A stretch of 64,000 bases of DNA from Shinella yambaruensis (GTDB taxonomy: Bacteria; Pseudomonadota; Alphaproteobacteria; Rhizobiales; Rhizobiaceae): positions 434,001 through 498,000 of the forward strand of contig NZ_JALJCK010000002.1 of NCBI RefSeq assembly GCF_022899355.1, given 5' to 3'. Each line of letters starts with the position of its first letter. Within the stretch, counting starts at the first letter, position 1. A program made the position numbers and the translations under genes. Of this stretch, positions 41,501-50,854 are shown piece by piece. The notes below the pieces were generated by a model that made no database searches, had not been told where the DNA came from, and worked only from the letters and a program-made list of their open reading frames with translations.

Positions 41501-42285
41501 TGGCGCTCGCTCTCGCAGAAACCGCTGCCGACAGCATCGCGCTCGACGTGGAAGGCGTTTCCCACCGCTACGAGCTCGACGGCAAGGACCTGCAGGTTCT
41601 CGACGATGTGAGCCTTGCGATCGCGCCGGGCGAATTCGTCGCCCTGCTGGGACCGTCCGGCTGCGGCAAGTCCACGCTGCTGCGTCTTGCCGCCGGGCTG
41701 GAGACGCCGACCGCCGGCAAGGTGCTTGAAAACGGCCGGCCGATCACCACGCCGAATCCCGACCGCATCCTCGTCTTCCAGGATGCGACGCTGTTTCCCT
41801 GGCGCACCGTGCGCGGCAACGTCGCGACGGGCCTTGAGGCGCGCGGCCTTGTCCGCGAGCGGAAACACCGCATCGACGAGGTGCTGACGCTGGTGAAGCT
41901 GGAAGGCTTTTCCGATTTCTACCCGCACCAGCTTTCCGGCGGCATGGCGCAGCGCGCCGCGCTCGCCCGCGCGCTCGTCAACGATCCCAAGCTGCTGCTG
42001 CTCGACGAGCCCTTCGGCAAGCTCGATTCGCTGACGCGGCTCAGGATGCAGAACGAGCTCCTCGATCTGTGGAAGAGCGCCGGCTTCACCGCGCTGCTCG
42101 TCACGCACGATGTCGAGGAGGCCCTGCTGCTCGCCGACTGCGTCATCGTGCTCTCCGACCGGCCCGCTTCCATCGTCGCGGAGGTGCGCGTCGGCCAGCC
42201 GCATCCGCGCCGCCGGGACGATCCGAACCTCGTCGCGCTGCGCCGGTCGCTGCTCGAAAAGCTGGGGATCTCCCATGACGTCTAG
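41497..42285 (+). CDS. ABC transporter ATPase (SsuB/TauB type)
   Basis: A 262-residue ATPase: Walker A GPSGCGKSTLLR, Q-loop VFQDATLFPWR, signature LSGGMAQRAALARAL, Walker B LLLLDEPFGKLDSL and THDVEEA. Coupled to the permease by ATGA. Its end overlaps the next small gene by 11 bases. Confidence 0.93.
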   Translation: MMALALAETAADSIALDVEGVSHRYELDGKDLQVLDDVSLAIAPGEFVALLGPSGCGKSTLLRLAAGLETPTAGKVLENGRPITTPNPDRILVFQDATLFPWRTVRGNVATGLEARGLVRERKHRIDEVLTLVKLEGFSDFYPHQLSGGMAQRAALARALVNDPKLLLLDEPFGKLDSLTRLRMQNELLDLWKSAGFTALLVTHDVEEALLLADCVIVLSDRPASIVAEVRVGQPHPRRRDDPNLVALRRSLLEKLGISHDV

Positions 42286-42574
42286 CGCGCGGCTCGCCCA
42301 CCACGCCGTCGCGCTTGCCGGCGGTGTCCTCGCTGTCCTTGCCGTCGGCTGGTGGTGGCTGATCTTCAGCAAGGTCGTCGAGAACGACTACCTCACCGTC
42401 CGCCAGGCCGTCACGTGCCTTGCCGGCGCGAGCGACCTCTGCACGCTCGCCCAGGCACTGTGCACCAACGATCATCTCTACGGCATCCGCTGGTATGCGC
42501 CGGAAGCCTTCTGGGCCGCGGCGAGCATTCTCGTCGCGGGCGCCATCCTGTCCGTCCGTCCCTCGCGCGCCTGA
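42275..42574 (+). CDS. Small two-helix membrane protein with Cys-containing loop
   Basis: A 99-residue protein with two predicted membrane helices (about 12-32, LAGGVLAVLAVGWWWLIF, and about 73-93) linked by a periplasmic or cytosolic loop with three Cys (VTCLAGASDLCTLAQALCTND). ATG 42275 overlaps the ATPase stop. It is wedged between the importer and O-acetylhomoserine sulfhydrylase in one operon. No family is recognised. It could be an accessory subunit of the importer, for example with the unusual permease. Confidence 0.7.
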   Translation: MTSSARLAHHAVALAGGVLAVLAVGWWWLIFSKVVENDYLTVRQAVTCLAGASDLCTLAQALCTNDHLYGIRWYAPEAFWAAASILVAGAILSVRPSRA

Positions 42575-42600
42575 ATGCGCCGCAGCAAAGGAGAAGTGCC

Positions 42601-43962
42601 ATGACGATCCATCAAGCCCCCGAGGTCGCCGAACAGGATATCGTCGAGGTCCCGGCCGGAGCCGCGACCTTCAAGAGCCGCCATCCCGAGACGATCGCGC
42701 TGCACGGCGGCAGCTTCCGCTTCGATCCGGCAAGCGGTGCGGTCGCCGTGCCGATCTACCAGACGACGTCCTTCCAGCTGCCCGGCACGGACGGCGCCGA
42801 CAGGCTCTTCGCCCTCGAAGCGCCCGGCCATCTCTACACCCGCGTCTCCAACCCGACACAGGACGCCTTCGAGCAGCGCCTTGCCGAGCTTGAAGGCGGC
42901 GCGGCCGCGCTGGCGCTCTCCTCCGGCCAGGCGGCCTTGGCTTTCGCGATCCTCAACGTCGCCCGGGCCGGCGACAACATCGTCAGCGCCGCTGGTCTCT
43001 ACGGCGGCACCTGGGCGCTCTTCGCCGCCACCCTGAAAAGCTTCGGCATCGAGACCCGTTTCGTCGATGCGTCGGACCCGCAGGCCTTCGAGGCGGCGAC
43101 CGACGAGCGTACACGCGCCTACTACGCCGAATCCCTGCCGAACCCGAAGCTGGAAGTCTTCCCGATATCCGAGGTCGCGGCCATCGGCCGCCGGCACGGC
43201 ATTCCGCTGATCGTCGACAACACGGCAGCGCCCTTGATCATCCGGCCGCTGGAGCACGGCGCGGCGGTCGTCGTCTACTCGACCACGAAATATATCGGTG
43301 GCCACGGCACCTCCATCGGCGGCGCGATCGTCGACGGCGGCAATTTCCCCTGGGCGGAGCATGCCGCGCGCCAGCCGAACCTCACCGAGCCGGATGCAAG
43401 CTACCAGGGCAAGACGTGGATCGAGAAGGCCGAGGCCATCGCCTTCCATCCCTATATCCTGCGCGCCCGCGCCGTACTGCTGCGCGATCTCGGCGCGGCG
43501 ATCAGCCCGCAGAACGCCTTCCAGTTCATCCAGGGCCTCGAGACCCTGCCGCTTCGCCTTCGCCAGCACAACGAGAACGCGGTGAAGGTCGCCGAATATC
43601 TCAAGGGCCATGACAAGGTGAAACGTGTCATCTTCCCGAAATTCCAGGACGGCGAGGCGAAGGCGCGGGCGGACACATATTTCAAGCCGGGTTATTTCGG
43701 CGCGCTGGTGGGCTTCGAGCTGAAGGGCGGGCGCGAGGCGGGGCGCCGCTTCATCGACAGCCTCCAGCTTTTCTATCACCTCGCCAATATCGGCGACGCC
43801 CGGTCGCTGGCGATCCACCCGTCGACGACGACCCATTCGCAGCTCTCGCTGGAAGACCAGCTCGCGACCGGCGTCACGCCCGGCTATGTGCGCCTTTCCA
43901 TCGGCCTCGAACATCCCGACGACCTGATCGCCGATCTGGAACGAGCCATCGCGCTGGCCTGA
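42601..43962 (+). CDS. O-acetylhomoserine sulfhydrylase (aminocarboxypropyltransferase)
   Basis: A 453-residue fold-I PLP enzyme of the Cys/Met metabolism family. The PLP Lys is in YSTTKYIGGHG; other blocks are YQTTSFQLP, YTRVSNPTQDAFEQRLAELEGG (spaced) and IDSLQLFYHLANIGDARSLAIHP. It captures sulfide, or methanethiol, onto O-acetylhomoserine to make homocysteine or methionine. AGGAG lies before ATG 42601. The last gene of the second importer operon, so import and assimilation are joined. metY and metZ are both used names; I leave the symbol open. Confidence 0.94.
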   Translation: MTIHQAPEVAEQDIVEVPAGAATFKSRHPETIALHGGSFRFDPASGAVAVPIYQTTSFQLPGTDGADRLFALEAPGHLYTRVSNPTQDAFEQRLAELEGGAAALALSSGQAALAFAILNVARAGDNIVSAAGLYGGTWALFAATLKSFGIETRFVDASDPQAFEAATDERTRAYYAESLPNPKLEVFPISEVAAIGRRHGIPLIVDNTAAPLIIRPLEHGAAVVVYSTTKYIGGHGTSIGGAIVDGGNFPWAEHAARQPNLTEPDASYQGKTWIEKAEAIAFHPYILRARAVLLRDLGAAISPQNAFQFIQGLETLPLRLRQHNENAVKVAEYLKGHDKVKRVIFPKFQDGEAKARADTYFKPGYFGALVGFELKGGREAGRRFIDSLQLFYHLANIGDARSLAIHPSTTTHSQLSLEDQLATGVTPGYVRLSIGLEHPDDLIADLERAIALA

Positions 43963-43987
43963 GGCCGGCCACCCCGATCGGCGTGTG

Positions 43988-44017
43988 ACCCGGCGCTTCC
44001 TCCTCGCGCCGGGTTTT
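43988..44017 (+). terminator. Rho-independent terminator after the sulfhydrylase gene
   Basis: ACCCGGCGC and GCGCCGGGT (nine-base stem, nine-base loop) followed by TTT, 25 bases after the stop. Confidence 0.85.
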
Positions 44018-44076
44018 CCTTGCGCTGCGTGCGCTCCGGCAGCGAGGGGAACAGCGTTTCGCTTTGTAATATATAA

Positions 44077-44099
44077 AAAAGATAGAATTTCTGTATTTA
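44077..44099. promoter_or_regulatory. 23-base sulfur promoter element, copy 1
   Basis: The 23 bases here (core GATAGAATTTCTGTAT) are identical to 58228-58250. The complement contains AATTCTATC, relating it to the ATTCTATAG boxes. It lies 84 bases before the first DszC/SfnB-type gene. Confidence 0.65.
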
Positions 44100-44182
44100 T
44101 CCGCAGCGAAGGCTACCCTCCTCGTCAATTCCAAGCGTGACCGGTCCGAAGGCCGGCACGGCAGCGACGATGAGCAGGATGC

Positions 44183-45415
44183 ATGACGCAGATCGACAAT
44201 GCCTGGGGCGCCGGCCCCGGTGAACGATATGAGGCGCTGGCCGCGCCGTTCCGGCCGATTTTCGCGGAGATCGCCGCGCAGGCGACCGCGCGCGACCTGG
44301 GGCGCGATCTGCCATACGAGGCGATCCGCCGCTTGAAGGAGGCCGGTTTCGGCGCGGTCCGCCTGCCGGTGGAGGCGGGCGGCAAGGGGGCGAGCCTGCC
44401 GCAGTTCTTCAATCTGCTGATCGAGCTTTCCGCAGCCGATTCCAATGTCACGCAGGCCCTGCGCGCCCATTTCGGCTTCACCGAGGATATCCTGAACACG
44501 AAGGATGCCGCACGCCGCGCCCTGTGGCTCGCCCGCATCGCGCGGGGCGAGACCGCCGGCAGCGCCTGGAGCGAGATCGGCGCAGGCGCGGCGCTCGACC
44601 GCTTCTCCACGACCGTCGCGGAGAAGGACGGCCGGCTCGTCCTCAACGGCGAGAAATACTACACGACCGGCTCGCTCTTCGCCGACTGGATCGATGTCGG
44701 CGCGAGCGACGCGGCGGGCGAGGGGATCGCCGTCGCGGTGCGGCGCGAGGCCGCCGGCGTCGCGGTCATTGACGACTGGGACGGTTTCGGCCAGACGCTG
44801 ACGGCGAGCGGCACGGCCATCTTCCGCGACGTCGTGGTCGAGCCCGGGGACATCGTCGTCGACGACGAGCGCTTCAAATATTCGGCCGCCTTCTACCAGC
44901 TCGTGCACCTCGCCACGCTCGCCGGCATCGGCCGGGCGATCGCTGCCGACGTCGCGAAAGCCGTGGTGGAGCGCCGGCGCACCTATACCCACGCCGCGGC
45001 CGCGCGCCCCAGCGAGGATCCGCAGGTCCTGCAGGTCGTCGGGCGCATCCGCGCCGCGGCCTATGCGGCGGGCGCGATCACCCTCCAGGCGGCCAACGGC
45101 CTCCAGCGCGCCTTCGAAGCGCATTTCGTCGACGATGCGGAGGCGGAGGAAAAGGCCAATGCCATCGCCGAGCTTGAAGCCGCGCAGGCCCAGACGGTCG
45201 TCTCCGACCTCATCCTCGAAGCCGCGACGCTGCTCTTCGATGCGCTCGGCGCCTCCGCGACGAAGAAGTCCGCCGGCCTCGACCGGCACTGGCGCAACGC
45301 CCGCACGCTCGCCTCGCACAATCCGCGCATCTACAAGCACCGCATCATCGGCGATTTCGCCGTCAATGGCACGCCGCCGCCCTATCAGTGGCGCATCGGC
45401 GCAAGCGCGGGCTGA
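44183..45415 (+). CDS. DszC/SfnB-type flavin enzyme (acyl-CoA dehydrogenase fold), copy 1
   Basis: A 410-residue member of the acyl-CoA dehydrogenase-fold flavin monooxygenases linked to sulfur acquisition. N-domain GFGAVRLPVEAGGKGA, middle domain GEKYYTTGSLFADW, and a C-terminal RNARTLASHNPRIYKHR. In the other copies of this island the last motif is RTHTLHDP, whose His corresponds to a catalytic His of DszC; here it is LASHNP, so the His is kept but the context differs. It precedes metNIQ with a five-base gap and carries the 23-base promoter element. Substrate unknown. Confidence 0.88.
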   Translation: MTQIDNAWGAGPGERYEALAAPFRPIFAEIAAQATARDLGRDLPYEAIRRLKEAGFGAVRLPVEAGGKGASLPQFFNLLIELSAADSNVTQALRAHFGFTEDILNTKDAARRALWLARIARGETAGSAWSEIGAGAALDRFSTTVAEKDGRLVLNGEKYYTTGSLFADWIDVGASDAAGEGIAVAVRREAAGVAVIDDWDGFGQTLTASGTAIFRDVVVEPGDIVVDDERFKYSAAFYQLVHLATLAGIGRAIAADVAKAVVERRRTYTHAAAARPSEDPQVLQVVGRIRAAAYAAGAITLQAANGLQRAFEAHFVDDAEAEEKANAIAELEAAQAQTVVSDLILEAATLLFDALGASATKKSAGLDRHWRNARTLASHNPRIYKHRIIGDFAVNGTPPPYQWRIGASAG

Positions 45416-45420
45416 CGGCG

Positions 45421-46473
45421 ATGATAAGGCTTGAACGCGTCACGAAGAGTTTTGCCGGCAAGGAAGGCGCGGCCGCCGCGCTCGACGGCGTCGATCTCTC
45501 CGTCGCCAAGGGCGAGATTTTCGGCGTCATCGGCTCCTCCGGCGCGGGGAAGTCGACGCTTGTGCGGCTCATCAACCTCCTGGAGCGCCCGAGCGGCGGT
45601 GACGTCTTCGTCGCCGGCGAGCGGGTGACGGAGGCCCGCGGCGAGCGTCTGCGCGCGCTGCGCCGGTCGATCGGCATGGTCTTCCAGCATTTCAACCTGC
45701 TCAGCGCCCGCACGGTCGCCGGCAATGTCGCCTATCCGCTGGAGCTGACCGGCGAATACGGCAAGGCCGAGATTTCCGGGCGGGTCGCCGCGCTGCTTGC
45801 CCGCGTCGGCCTTTCCGAACACGCCGGGAAATATCCGCGCCAGCTTTCGGGCGGGCAGAAACAGCGCGTCGGCATCGCACGGGCGCTCGCCTGCGAACCC
45901 TCGGTCCTTCTCTGCGACGAGGCGACGAGCGCGCTCGATCCGCAGACGACGGGCGCGGTGCTCGATCTCCTGCGCCAGATCAACCGCGACCTCGGCGTCA
46001 CCATCGTGCTCATCACCCATGAGATGGACGTGATCCGCCGCACCTGCGACCGCGTTGCCGTGCTCGATCGCGGCCGCGTGGTGGAGGAGGGACCGGTGAC
46101 GGACGTCTTCCTGCACCCGCGCCACCCCGCGACGCTGCGGCTGGTGCGCGAGGCCGAGCCGGACGGCGGCTCGCTCGACGCCGTCGCAGGGGCCGATCTT
46201 GGCGGGCGCACGGTGCGCCTCACCTTCACGGGGCCTGCCGCGCACAAGCCCATCCTCGGCCGCATCGCCCGGGAAAACCTCGTCGACTACGCCATCCTCG
46301 CCGGCCGGGTCGGCCATATCCGCGAGACGCCCTATGCGCAGTTCATCGTCTCGCTCTCCGGGCGGGACGTGGCAGGGGCGATCGCGGGCCTTCGGGCGAG
46401 CGGCGTCGACGTGGAGCTGCAGGGCGGCGCGCCGCTCGCGCCGCCCGAGGAAAGGCCCCGCCATGTCGTTTGA
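45421..46473 (+). CDS. metN: Methionine ABC transporter ATPase
   Basis: A 350-residue MetN: ABC core with GSSGAGKSTLVR, VFQHFNLLSAR, LSGGQKQRVGIARAL, LLCDEATSALDPQ and THEMDVI, followed by the C-terminal NIL domain (about 265-340) that senses methionine and inhibits transport. Starts five bases after the DszC/SfnB-type gene. It imports methionine or related compounds such as the sulfoxide. Confidence 0.95.
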   Translation: MIRLERVTKSFAGKEGAAAALDGVDLSVAKGEIFGVIGSSGAGKSTLVRLINLLERPSGGDVFVAGERVTEARGERLRALRRSIGMVFQHFNLLSARTVAGNVAYPLELTGEYGKAEISGRVAALLARVGLSEHAGKYPRQLSGGQKQRVGIARALACEPSVLLCDEATSALDPQTTGAVLDLLRQINRDLGVTIVLITHEMDVIRRTCDRVAVLDRGRVVEEGPVTDVFLHPRHPATLRLVREAEPDGGSLDAVAGADLGGRTVRLTFTGPAAHKPILGRIARENLVDYAILAGRVGHIRETPYAQFIVSLSGRDVAGAIAGLRASGVDVELQGGAPLAPPEERPRHVV

Positions 46474-47122
46474 GAACATCTACTGGGGCGATATCGGTGC
46501 GGCGCTCGGCCAGACGCTCGCCATGGTCGGCGGTGCGCTGCTGCTCACCGTCATCGTCGGCCTGCCGCTCGGCATCCTGCTGTTCCTCACCGGGCGGCAG
46601 CAGCTCTTCCAGGCGCCGGTCGCCTATGGCGGGCTCTCCTTCGTTCTGAACATCATCCGCTCGGTGCCCTTCATCATCCTGCTCATCGTGCTGATGCCGG
46701 TCACCGTCATCGTCACGGGCACGTCGCTCGGCATCCGCGGCGTCATCTTCCCGCTCGTCGTCGGCACCGCGCCCTTCTTCGCGCGGCTGGTGGAGACGGC
46801 GCTGCGCGAGGTGGATCGCGGCGTCATCGAGGCGAGCCTGGCCATGGGCGCCTCGACGCGCCAGACGATCCTGCGCGCCGTGCTGCCCGAAGCGCTGCCG
46901 AGCCTGCTGGCGGCCGTCACCGTCACGGCGATCGTGCTCGTCGACTATACGGCGATGTCCGGCGCGATCGGCGGCGGAGGGCTCGGCGACCTCGCCATCC
47001 GCTACGGCTACCACCGGTTCCAGACTGAAATCATGCTGGTCTGCGTGGCGATCCTCATCGTCTTCGTCCAGCTCATCCAGGCGAGCGGCAACCGTCTCGT
47101 CGCCCACTTCTCCCGTAAATGA
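46463..47122 (+). CDS. metI: Methionine ABC transporter permease
   Basis: A 219-residue MetI permease with about five helices and the EAA loop (VIEASLAMGASTRQTILRAVLPEA). Overlaps metN by 11 bases. Confidence 0.95.
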   Translation: MSFENIYWGDIGAALGQTLAMVGGALLLTVIVGLPLGILLFLTGRQQLFQAPVAYGGLSFVLNIIRSVPFIILLIVLMPVTVIVTGTSLGIRGVIFPLVVGTAPFFARLVETALREVDRGVIEASLAMGASTRQTILRAVLPEALPSLLAAVTVTAIVLVDYTAMSGAIGGGGLGDLAIRYGYHRFQTEIMLVCVAILIVFVQLIQASGNRLVAHFSRK

Positions 47123-47142
47123 CCCGCGCCAGGAGGACCCAC

Positions 47143-47955
47143 ATGCGCATCCTGAAATCGCTCACCATCGCCGCCAGCCTCGCCTTCGCCGTCTTCGGCT
47201 CCGCCAGGGCGAACGAGACGCTCGTCGTCGGCGCCACCGCCATTCCGCACGCCGAGATCCTCGAATTCGTCAAGCCGATCCTCGCCAGGGACGGCCTCGA
47301 CCTCGATATCCGCGTCTTCACGGACTACATCCAGCCGAACGCCCAGCTCGTCTCCGGCGAACTCGATGCCAACTACTACCAGTACCGGCCGTTCCTAAAC
47401 GACTACAACCGGGAGCGCGGCACGGAGCTGGTGCCCATCGTGCCTGTGCATATCGAGCCCTTCGTCGCCTATTCGACGAAGATCGATTCGGTTGAGAAGA
47501 TCGAGGACGGCGCGACCGTCGCGATCCCGAACGATCCGGTCAATGGCGGGCGCGGCTTGCTGCTGCTCCAGAAGCTCGGCCTCATCAAGGTCTCCGGCAA
47601 GCCGGAGCTGACATCGCCGGAAGACCCGCTGCCGACCATCAAGGACGTGGTCGAGAATCCGAAGAACCTCAAGATCGTCGAGCTGGAATCCGCACTCCTG
47701 CCGCGCGCGCTCGGCGAGGTCGATCTCGCCGCGCTCAACGGCAACTACGTCTTCGAGGCCAAGCTCGACATCTCCAAGGCGCTGCTGATCGACCGCGGCC
47801 AGGACGGCCACAATGTCTGGAGCGAATATCTCGTCACCCGCCCCGAGACCAAGGACGACGCGCGCGTCGCCAAGCTCGCCAAGGCGCTGAACAGCGAGGA
47901 GACGCGGAAATTCATCGAGGAGCGCTACAAGGGACAGGTGGTCGCCGCCTTCTGA
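47143..47955 (+). CDS. metQ: Methionine ABC transporter substrate-binding protein
   Basis: A 270-residue NlpA/MetQ-family receptor (VGATAIPHAEILEFVKPILA, then DANYYQYRPFLNDYN, and YSTKIDSVEKIEDGATVAIPNDP as separate blocks). The signal peptide (residues 1-24, ending SARANET) lacks the lipobox Cys of E. coli MetQ, so the protein should be soluble in the periplasm. ATG 47143 has AGGAGG before it; ATG 47119 would overlap metI. Confidence 0.95.
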   Translation: MRILKSLTIAASLAFAVFGSARANETLVVGATAIPHAEILEFVKPILARDGLDLDIRVFTDYIQPNAQLVSGELDANYYQYRPFLNDYNRERGTELVPIVPVHIEPFVAYSTKIDSVEKIEDGATVAIPNDPVNGGRGLLLLQKLGLIKVSGKPELTSPEDPLPTIKDVVENPKNLKIVELESALLPRALGEVDLAALNGNYVFEAKLDISKALLIDRGQDGHNVWSEYLVTRPETKDDARVAKLAKALNSEETRKFIEERYKGQVVAAF

Positions 47956-47971
47956 TTTTTCGTCCCTCGCC

Positions 47972-47999
47972 GCCGGGCTGCGCCCTATCGCAGCCCGGC
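47972..47999. terminator. Hairpin after metQ
   Basis: An 11-base perfect stem (GCCGGGCTGCG with its complement, six-base loop) between metQ and the next DszC/SfnB-type gene, followed by AATCCCTTT. Probably a partial terminator inside a longer transcript. Confidence 0.6.
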
Positions 48000-48029
48000 A
48001 ATCCCTTTCTGAAATGACGGCCGAGACCG

Positions 48030-49295
48030 ATGACCCCGACCCAAGCCACCGCCCGACAAACCCCCGCCGATCCCGCGCCCGGCAACCCCGGCTGGCTGCC
48101 CGCCCCGCCGGAAAGGCCTGCCCATGTCATCCGCGACGACGCGGAGGCGATCGCCGTCGCGGGACGGCTGAAGCCGCTGTTCGCCGCCGAGGCGAAGGAA
48201 CGCGACCGGGAGCGGCGTCTCCCCTTCGCGGAGGTCGACCTCTTCTCCGAAAGCGGCCTGTGGGGCATCACCATCCCGAAGGAATATGGCGGGGCCGGCG
48301 TCTCGCAGGTCACGCTTGCAAAAGTTTTCGCGACGCTTGCGGCGGGCGATCCCTCGCTGACCCAGATCGCCCAGAACAGTTTCGAGATCATCGATGTCAT
48401 CCGCCAGACGGGGAGCGAGGCGCAGAAGCACGAGCTGTTCGGCGCGGTGCTGGCCGGCAAGCGGCTCGGCAACGCGTTTTCCGAATTCGGCGGCAAGAAC
48501 GTCGAGGCCTTCGAGACGAAGCTTGTCCGCAAGGGCGATCATTTCGTGGTCTCGGGCCGGAAGTTCTACGCCACCGGCGCGCTCTTCGCCCATCTCGTGC
48601 CCATCGTCGCGCTGGATGAGGCCGGCCATGTCGTCGTCGCCGTCGCCGATCGGGGCGCGGCGGGGCTGGAGGTCGTCAACGACTGGTCGGCCTTCGGCCA
48701 GCGCACCACGGCAAGCGGCACGGTGATCCTCGACGAGGTGGCGATCCCGGAAGCCCGCGTTCTGCCCGCCCATATCGTCTACGAGAACCAGAGCGCCGTC
48801 GGCCCGCAGAGCCAGCTCATCCATGCGGCGATCGACGCCGGCATCGCGCGCGGGGCCATCGAGGCGACAATCGACCTCGTGCGTAACCACGCCCGCCCAT
48901 GGATCGACAGCGGTTCCGACACGGCGTCGGACGATCCCTACACGATCGCGGCGATCGGCGACCTCAAGATCCGCCTTCACGCCGCCGAGGCGCTCTTGGA
49001 GCGGGCCGGCCGCCAGCTCGACGAGACCATCGCCGACGTCACCGAGGAGACGATCGGCAGGGCGAAGATCGCCGTCGCGGAAGCCAAGGTGCTGACGACG
49101 GAAGTGGCGCTCGCCGCATCCAACAAGCTCTTCGAGCTTGCCGGCACGCGTTCCACGCTCGGCACGCACAATCTCGACCGTTTCTGGCGCGACGCACGCA
49201 CCCACACGCTGCACGATCCGGTGCGCTGGAAGTTCCATGCGGTCGGCCAGTATTACCTCAACGGCGTGCAGCCGCCGCTGCATTCGTGGATTTGA
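48030..49295 (+). CDS. SfnB-family sulfur acquisition oxidoreductase, copy 2
   Basis: A 421-residue SfnB-type protein of acyl-CoA dehydrogenase fold. A Pro-rich start is followed by GLWGITIPKEYGGAGVSQ, FSEFGGKNVEAFETKL (replacing the usual acyl-CoA dehydrogenase loop), GRKFYATGALFAH and the C-terminal RTHTLHDPVRWKFHA with the DszC-type His. SfnB proteins are tied to use of dimethylsulfone and other organosulfur compounds and probably act as FMNH2-dependent monooxygenases. Followed after 35 bases by an NtaA-type monooxygenase. Confidence 0.92.
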   Translation: MTPTQATARQTPADPAPGNPGWLPAPPERPAHVIRDDAEAIAVAGRLKPLFAAEAKERDRERRLPFAEVDLFSESGLWGITIPKEYGGAGVSQVTLAKVFATLAAGDPSLTQIAQNSFEIIDVIRQTGSEAQKHELFGAVLAGKRLGNAFSEFGGKNVEAFETKLVRKGDHFVVSGRKFYATGALFAHLVPIVALDEAGHVVVAVADRGAAGLEVVNDWSAFGQRTTASGTVILDEVAIPEARVLPAHIVYENQSAVGPQSQLIHAAIDAGIARGAIEATIDLVRNHARPWIDSGSDTASDDPYTIAAIGDLKIRLHAAEALLERAGRQLDETIADVTEETIGRAKIAVAEAKVLTTEVALAASNKLFELAGTRSTLGTHNLDRFWRDARTHTLHDPVRWKFHAVGQYYLNGVQPPLHSWI

Positions 49296-49330
49296 ACGGG
49301 GAGGGCGCGTGCCGCCCTCCGCAAGAAGAC

Positions 49331-50698
49331 ATGCGAAAAGAAATCCTTCTCAACGCCTTCACGATGAACTGCGCCGGCCATATCAACCATGGGCTTTGGA
49401 CTCATCCGCGCGACCAGTCTCACCGCTATACCAGGCTCGGCTACTGGACGGACCTGGCGGCGACGTTGGAGCGCGGCCTGTTCGACGGCGTGTTCCTCGC
49501 CGATATCGTCGGGGTCTACGATGTCTATCAGCAGTCCGTCGACCTGACCTTGCGCGAATCCATCCAGCTTCCGGTCAATGATCCGCTGATGCTGGTCTCC
49601 GCCATGGCGGCGGTGACGAAGGGGCTCGGCTTCGGCGTCACGGTCAACGTCAATGCGGAGGCGCCCGCCATCTTCGCGCGCCGTATCTCGACGCTCGACC
49701 ACCTGACGGAAGGCCGCATCGGCTGGAATATCGTCACCGGCTATCTCGACAGCGCGGCGCGGGCGATGGGCGAAACCGCGCTCGGCGAACACGACCAGCG
49801 CTACGACCGGGCCGACGAATTCCTCGATCTCCTCTACCGGCTCTGGGAAGGAAGCTGGGACGACGACGCCGTCATCCGCGATCGCCGCGCCCGCGTCTAT
49901 TCGGACCCGGCCCGGGTGCGCAAAATCCGGCACGAGGGAAAATTCTACCGCGCCGAGGCCTATCATCTGAGCGAGCCCTCGCGCCAGCGCACGCCGGTGC
50001 TCTACCAGGCCGGCACCTCCGGTCGCGGCCGGATGTTCGCCGCCCGCCACGCTGAATGCGTCTTCATCTCGCCGCCCGACACCGGCGTCGCCCGCGCGGC
50101 GTCGCGCGCCATCCGCCAGGGCGCGGTGGAAGCGGGCCGGCGGGCGGAGGACGTGCGCATCTTCGCCGGCCTCACCGTCGTCGTCGATCGTACGGAAAAG
50201 AAGGCGAAGGAGAAGTTCGAGGATTATGCCCGCTATGCCAGCCCCGAGGCGGGCCTTGCGCATTTCTCCGCCGGCACGGGCATCGATTTCTCGCAATACG
50301 ATCTCGACGAGCCGATCGCCTACGGCAAGGGCAATTTCGTGCAGACCTCGGTCGACCTTGCCCGCGCGCGCGGCTGGACGAAGCGCTCCATCCTCTCCGG
50401 TATGGCGCTCGGCGGGCGTTATCCGCTGATCGTGGGCGATCCCGCTCAGGTTGCCGATGCACTGGAGGTGTGGATCGCCGAGGGCGAGGTGGATGGCTTC
50501 AATCTCGCCCGCACCGTCGCGCCGGAAAGCTACGAGGACTTCATCGATCTCGTCATTCCGATTCTGCAGGAGCGGGGGCGCTACAAGACAGCCTACGGCG
50601 CGGGCAGCCTTCGCAACCGCCTTTTCGGCGAAGGCGACCGCCTGCCGGACCGCCATCCTGCCGGTGCGTTTCGCGCGCAGGCGGAGGGCGCGGAGTGA
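49331..50698 (+). CDS. NtaA/SnaA/DszA-family FMNH2 monooxygenase, copy 1
   Basis: A 455-residue luciferase-like monooxygenase of the nitrilotriacetate/dibenzothiophene sulfone group. Blocks: LNAFTMNCAGHINHGLWTHP, FDGVFLADIVGVYDVYQ, GRIGWNIVTGYLDSAAR and TPVLYQAGTSGRGR. These enzymes open C-S or C-N bonds with FMNH2 from a separate reductase, likely MsuE here. The open frame upstream of ATG 49331 is a shadow of the SfnB gene. Related to the copy at 58344, but clearly diverged. The pairing with an SfnB protein recalls the DszC-DszA order of attack: oxygenate sulfur, then cleave. Confidence 0.93.
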   Translation: MRKEILLNAFTMNCAGHINHGLWTHPRDQSHRYTRLGYWTDLAATLERGLFDGVFLADIVGVYDVYQQSVDLTLRESIQLPVNDPLMLVSAMAAVTKGLGFGVTVNVNAEAPAIFARRISTLDHLTEGRIGWNIVTGYLDSAARAMGETALGEHDQRYDRADEFLDLLYRLWEGSWDDDAVIRDRRARVYSDPARVRKIRHEGKFYRAEAYHLSEPSRQRTPVLYQAGTSGRGRMFAARHAECVFISPPDTGVARAASRAIRQGAVEAGRRAEDVRIFAGLTVVVDRTEKKAKEKFEDYARYASPEAGLAHFSAGTGIDFSQYDLDEPIAYGKGNFVQTSVDLARARGWTKRSILSGMALGGRYPLIVGDPAQVADALEVWIAEGEVDGFNLARTVAPESYEDFIDLVIPILQERGRYKTAYGAGSLRNRLFGEGDRLPDRHPAGAFRAQAEGAE

Positions 50699-50818
50699 GG
50701 GGCGGGCATGGGACGGATATGGCGCCGGCGTCCCTCCGGTCCGCCGCGCCGAATCTTTTCCCAAGGCGCCCGTATTTTGGAAATTCCTGCCTGTCGCCGC
50801 TCGTTAGTATATTTAATT

Positions 50819-50830
50819 TATAGATTATAT
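50819..50830. promoter_or_regulatory. Sulfur box at the sugar-type importer
   Basis: TATAGATTATAT, identical to 33209-33220 at ssuA, lies 25 bases before the binding-protein gene. The surrounding 50 bases are strongly AT-rich. Confidence 0.55.
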
Positions 50831-50854
50831 CATTATTGATCTGACGGGGACATC

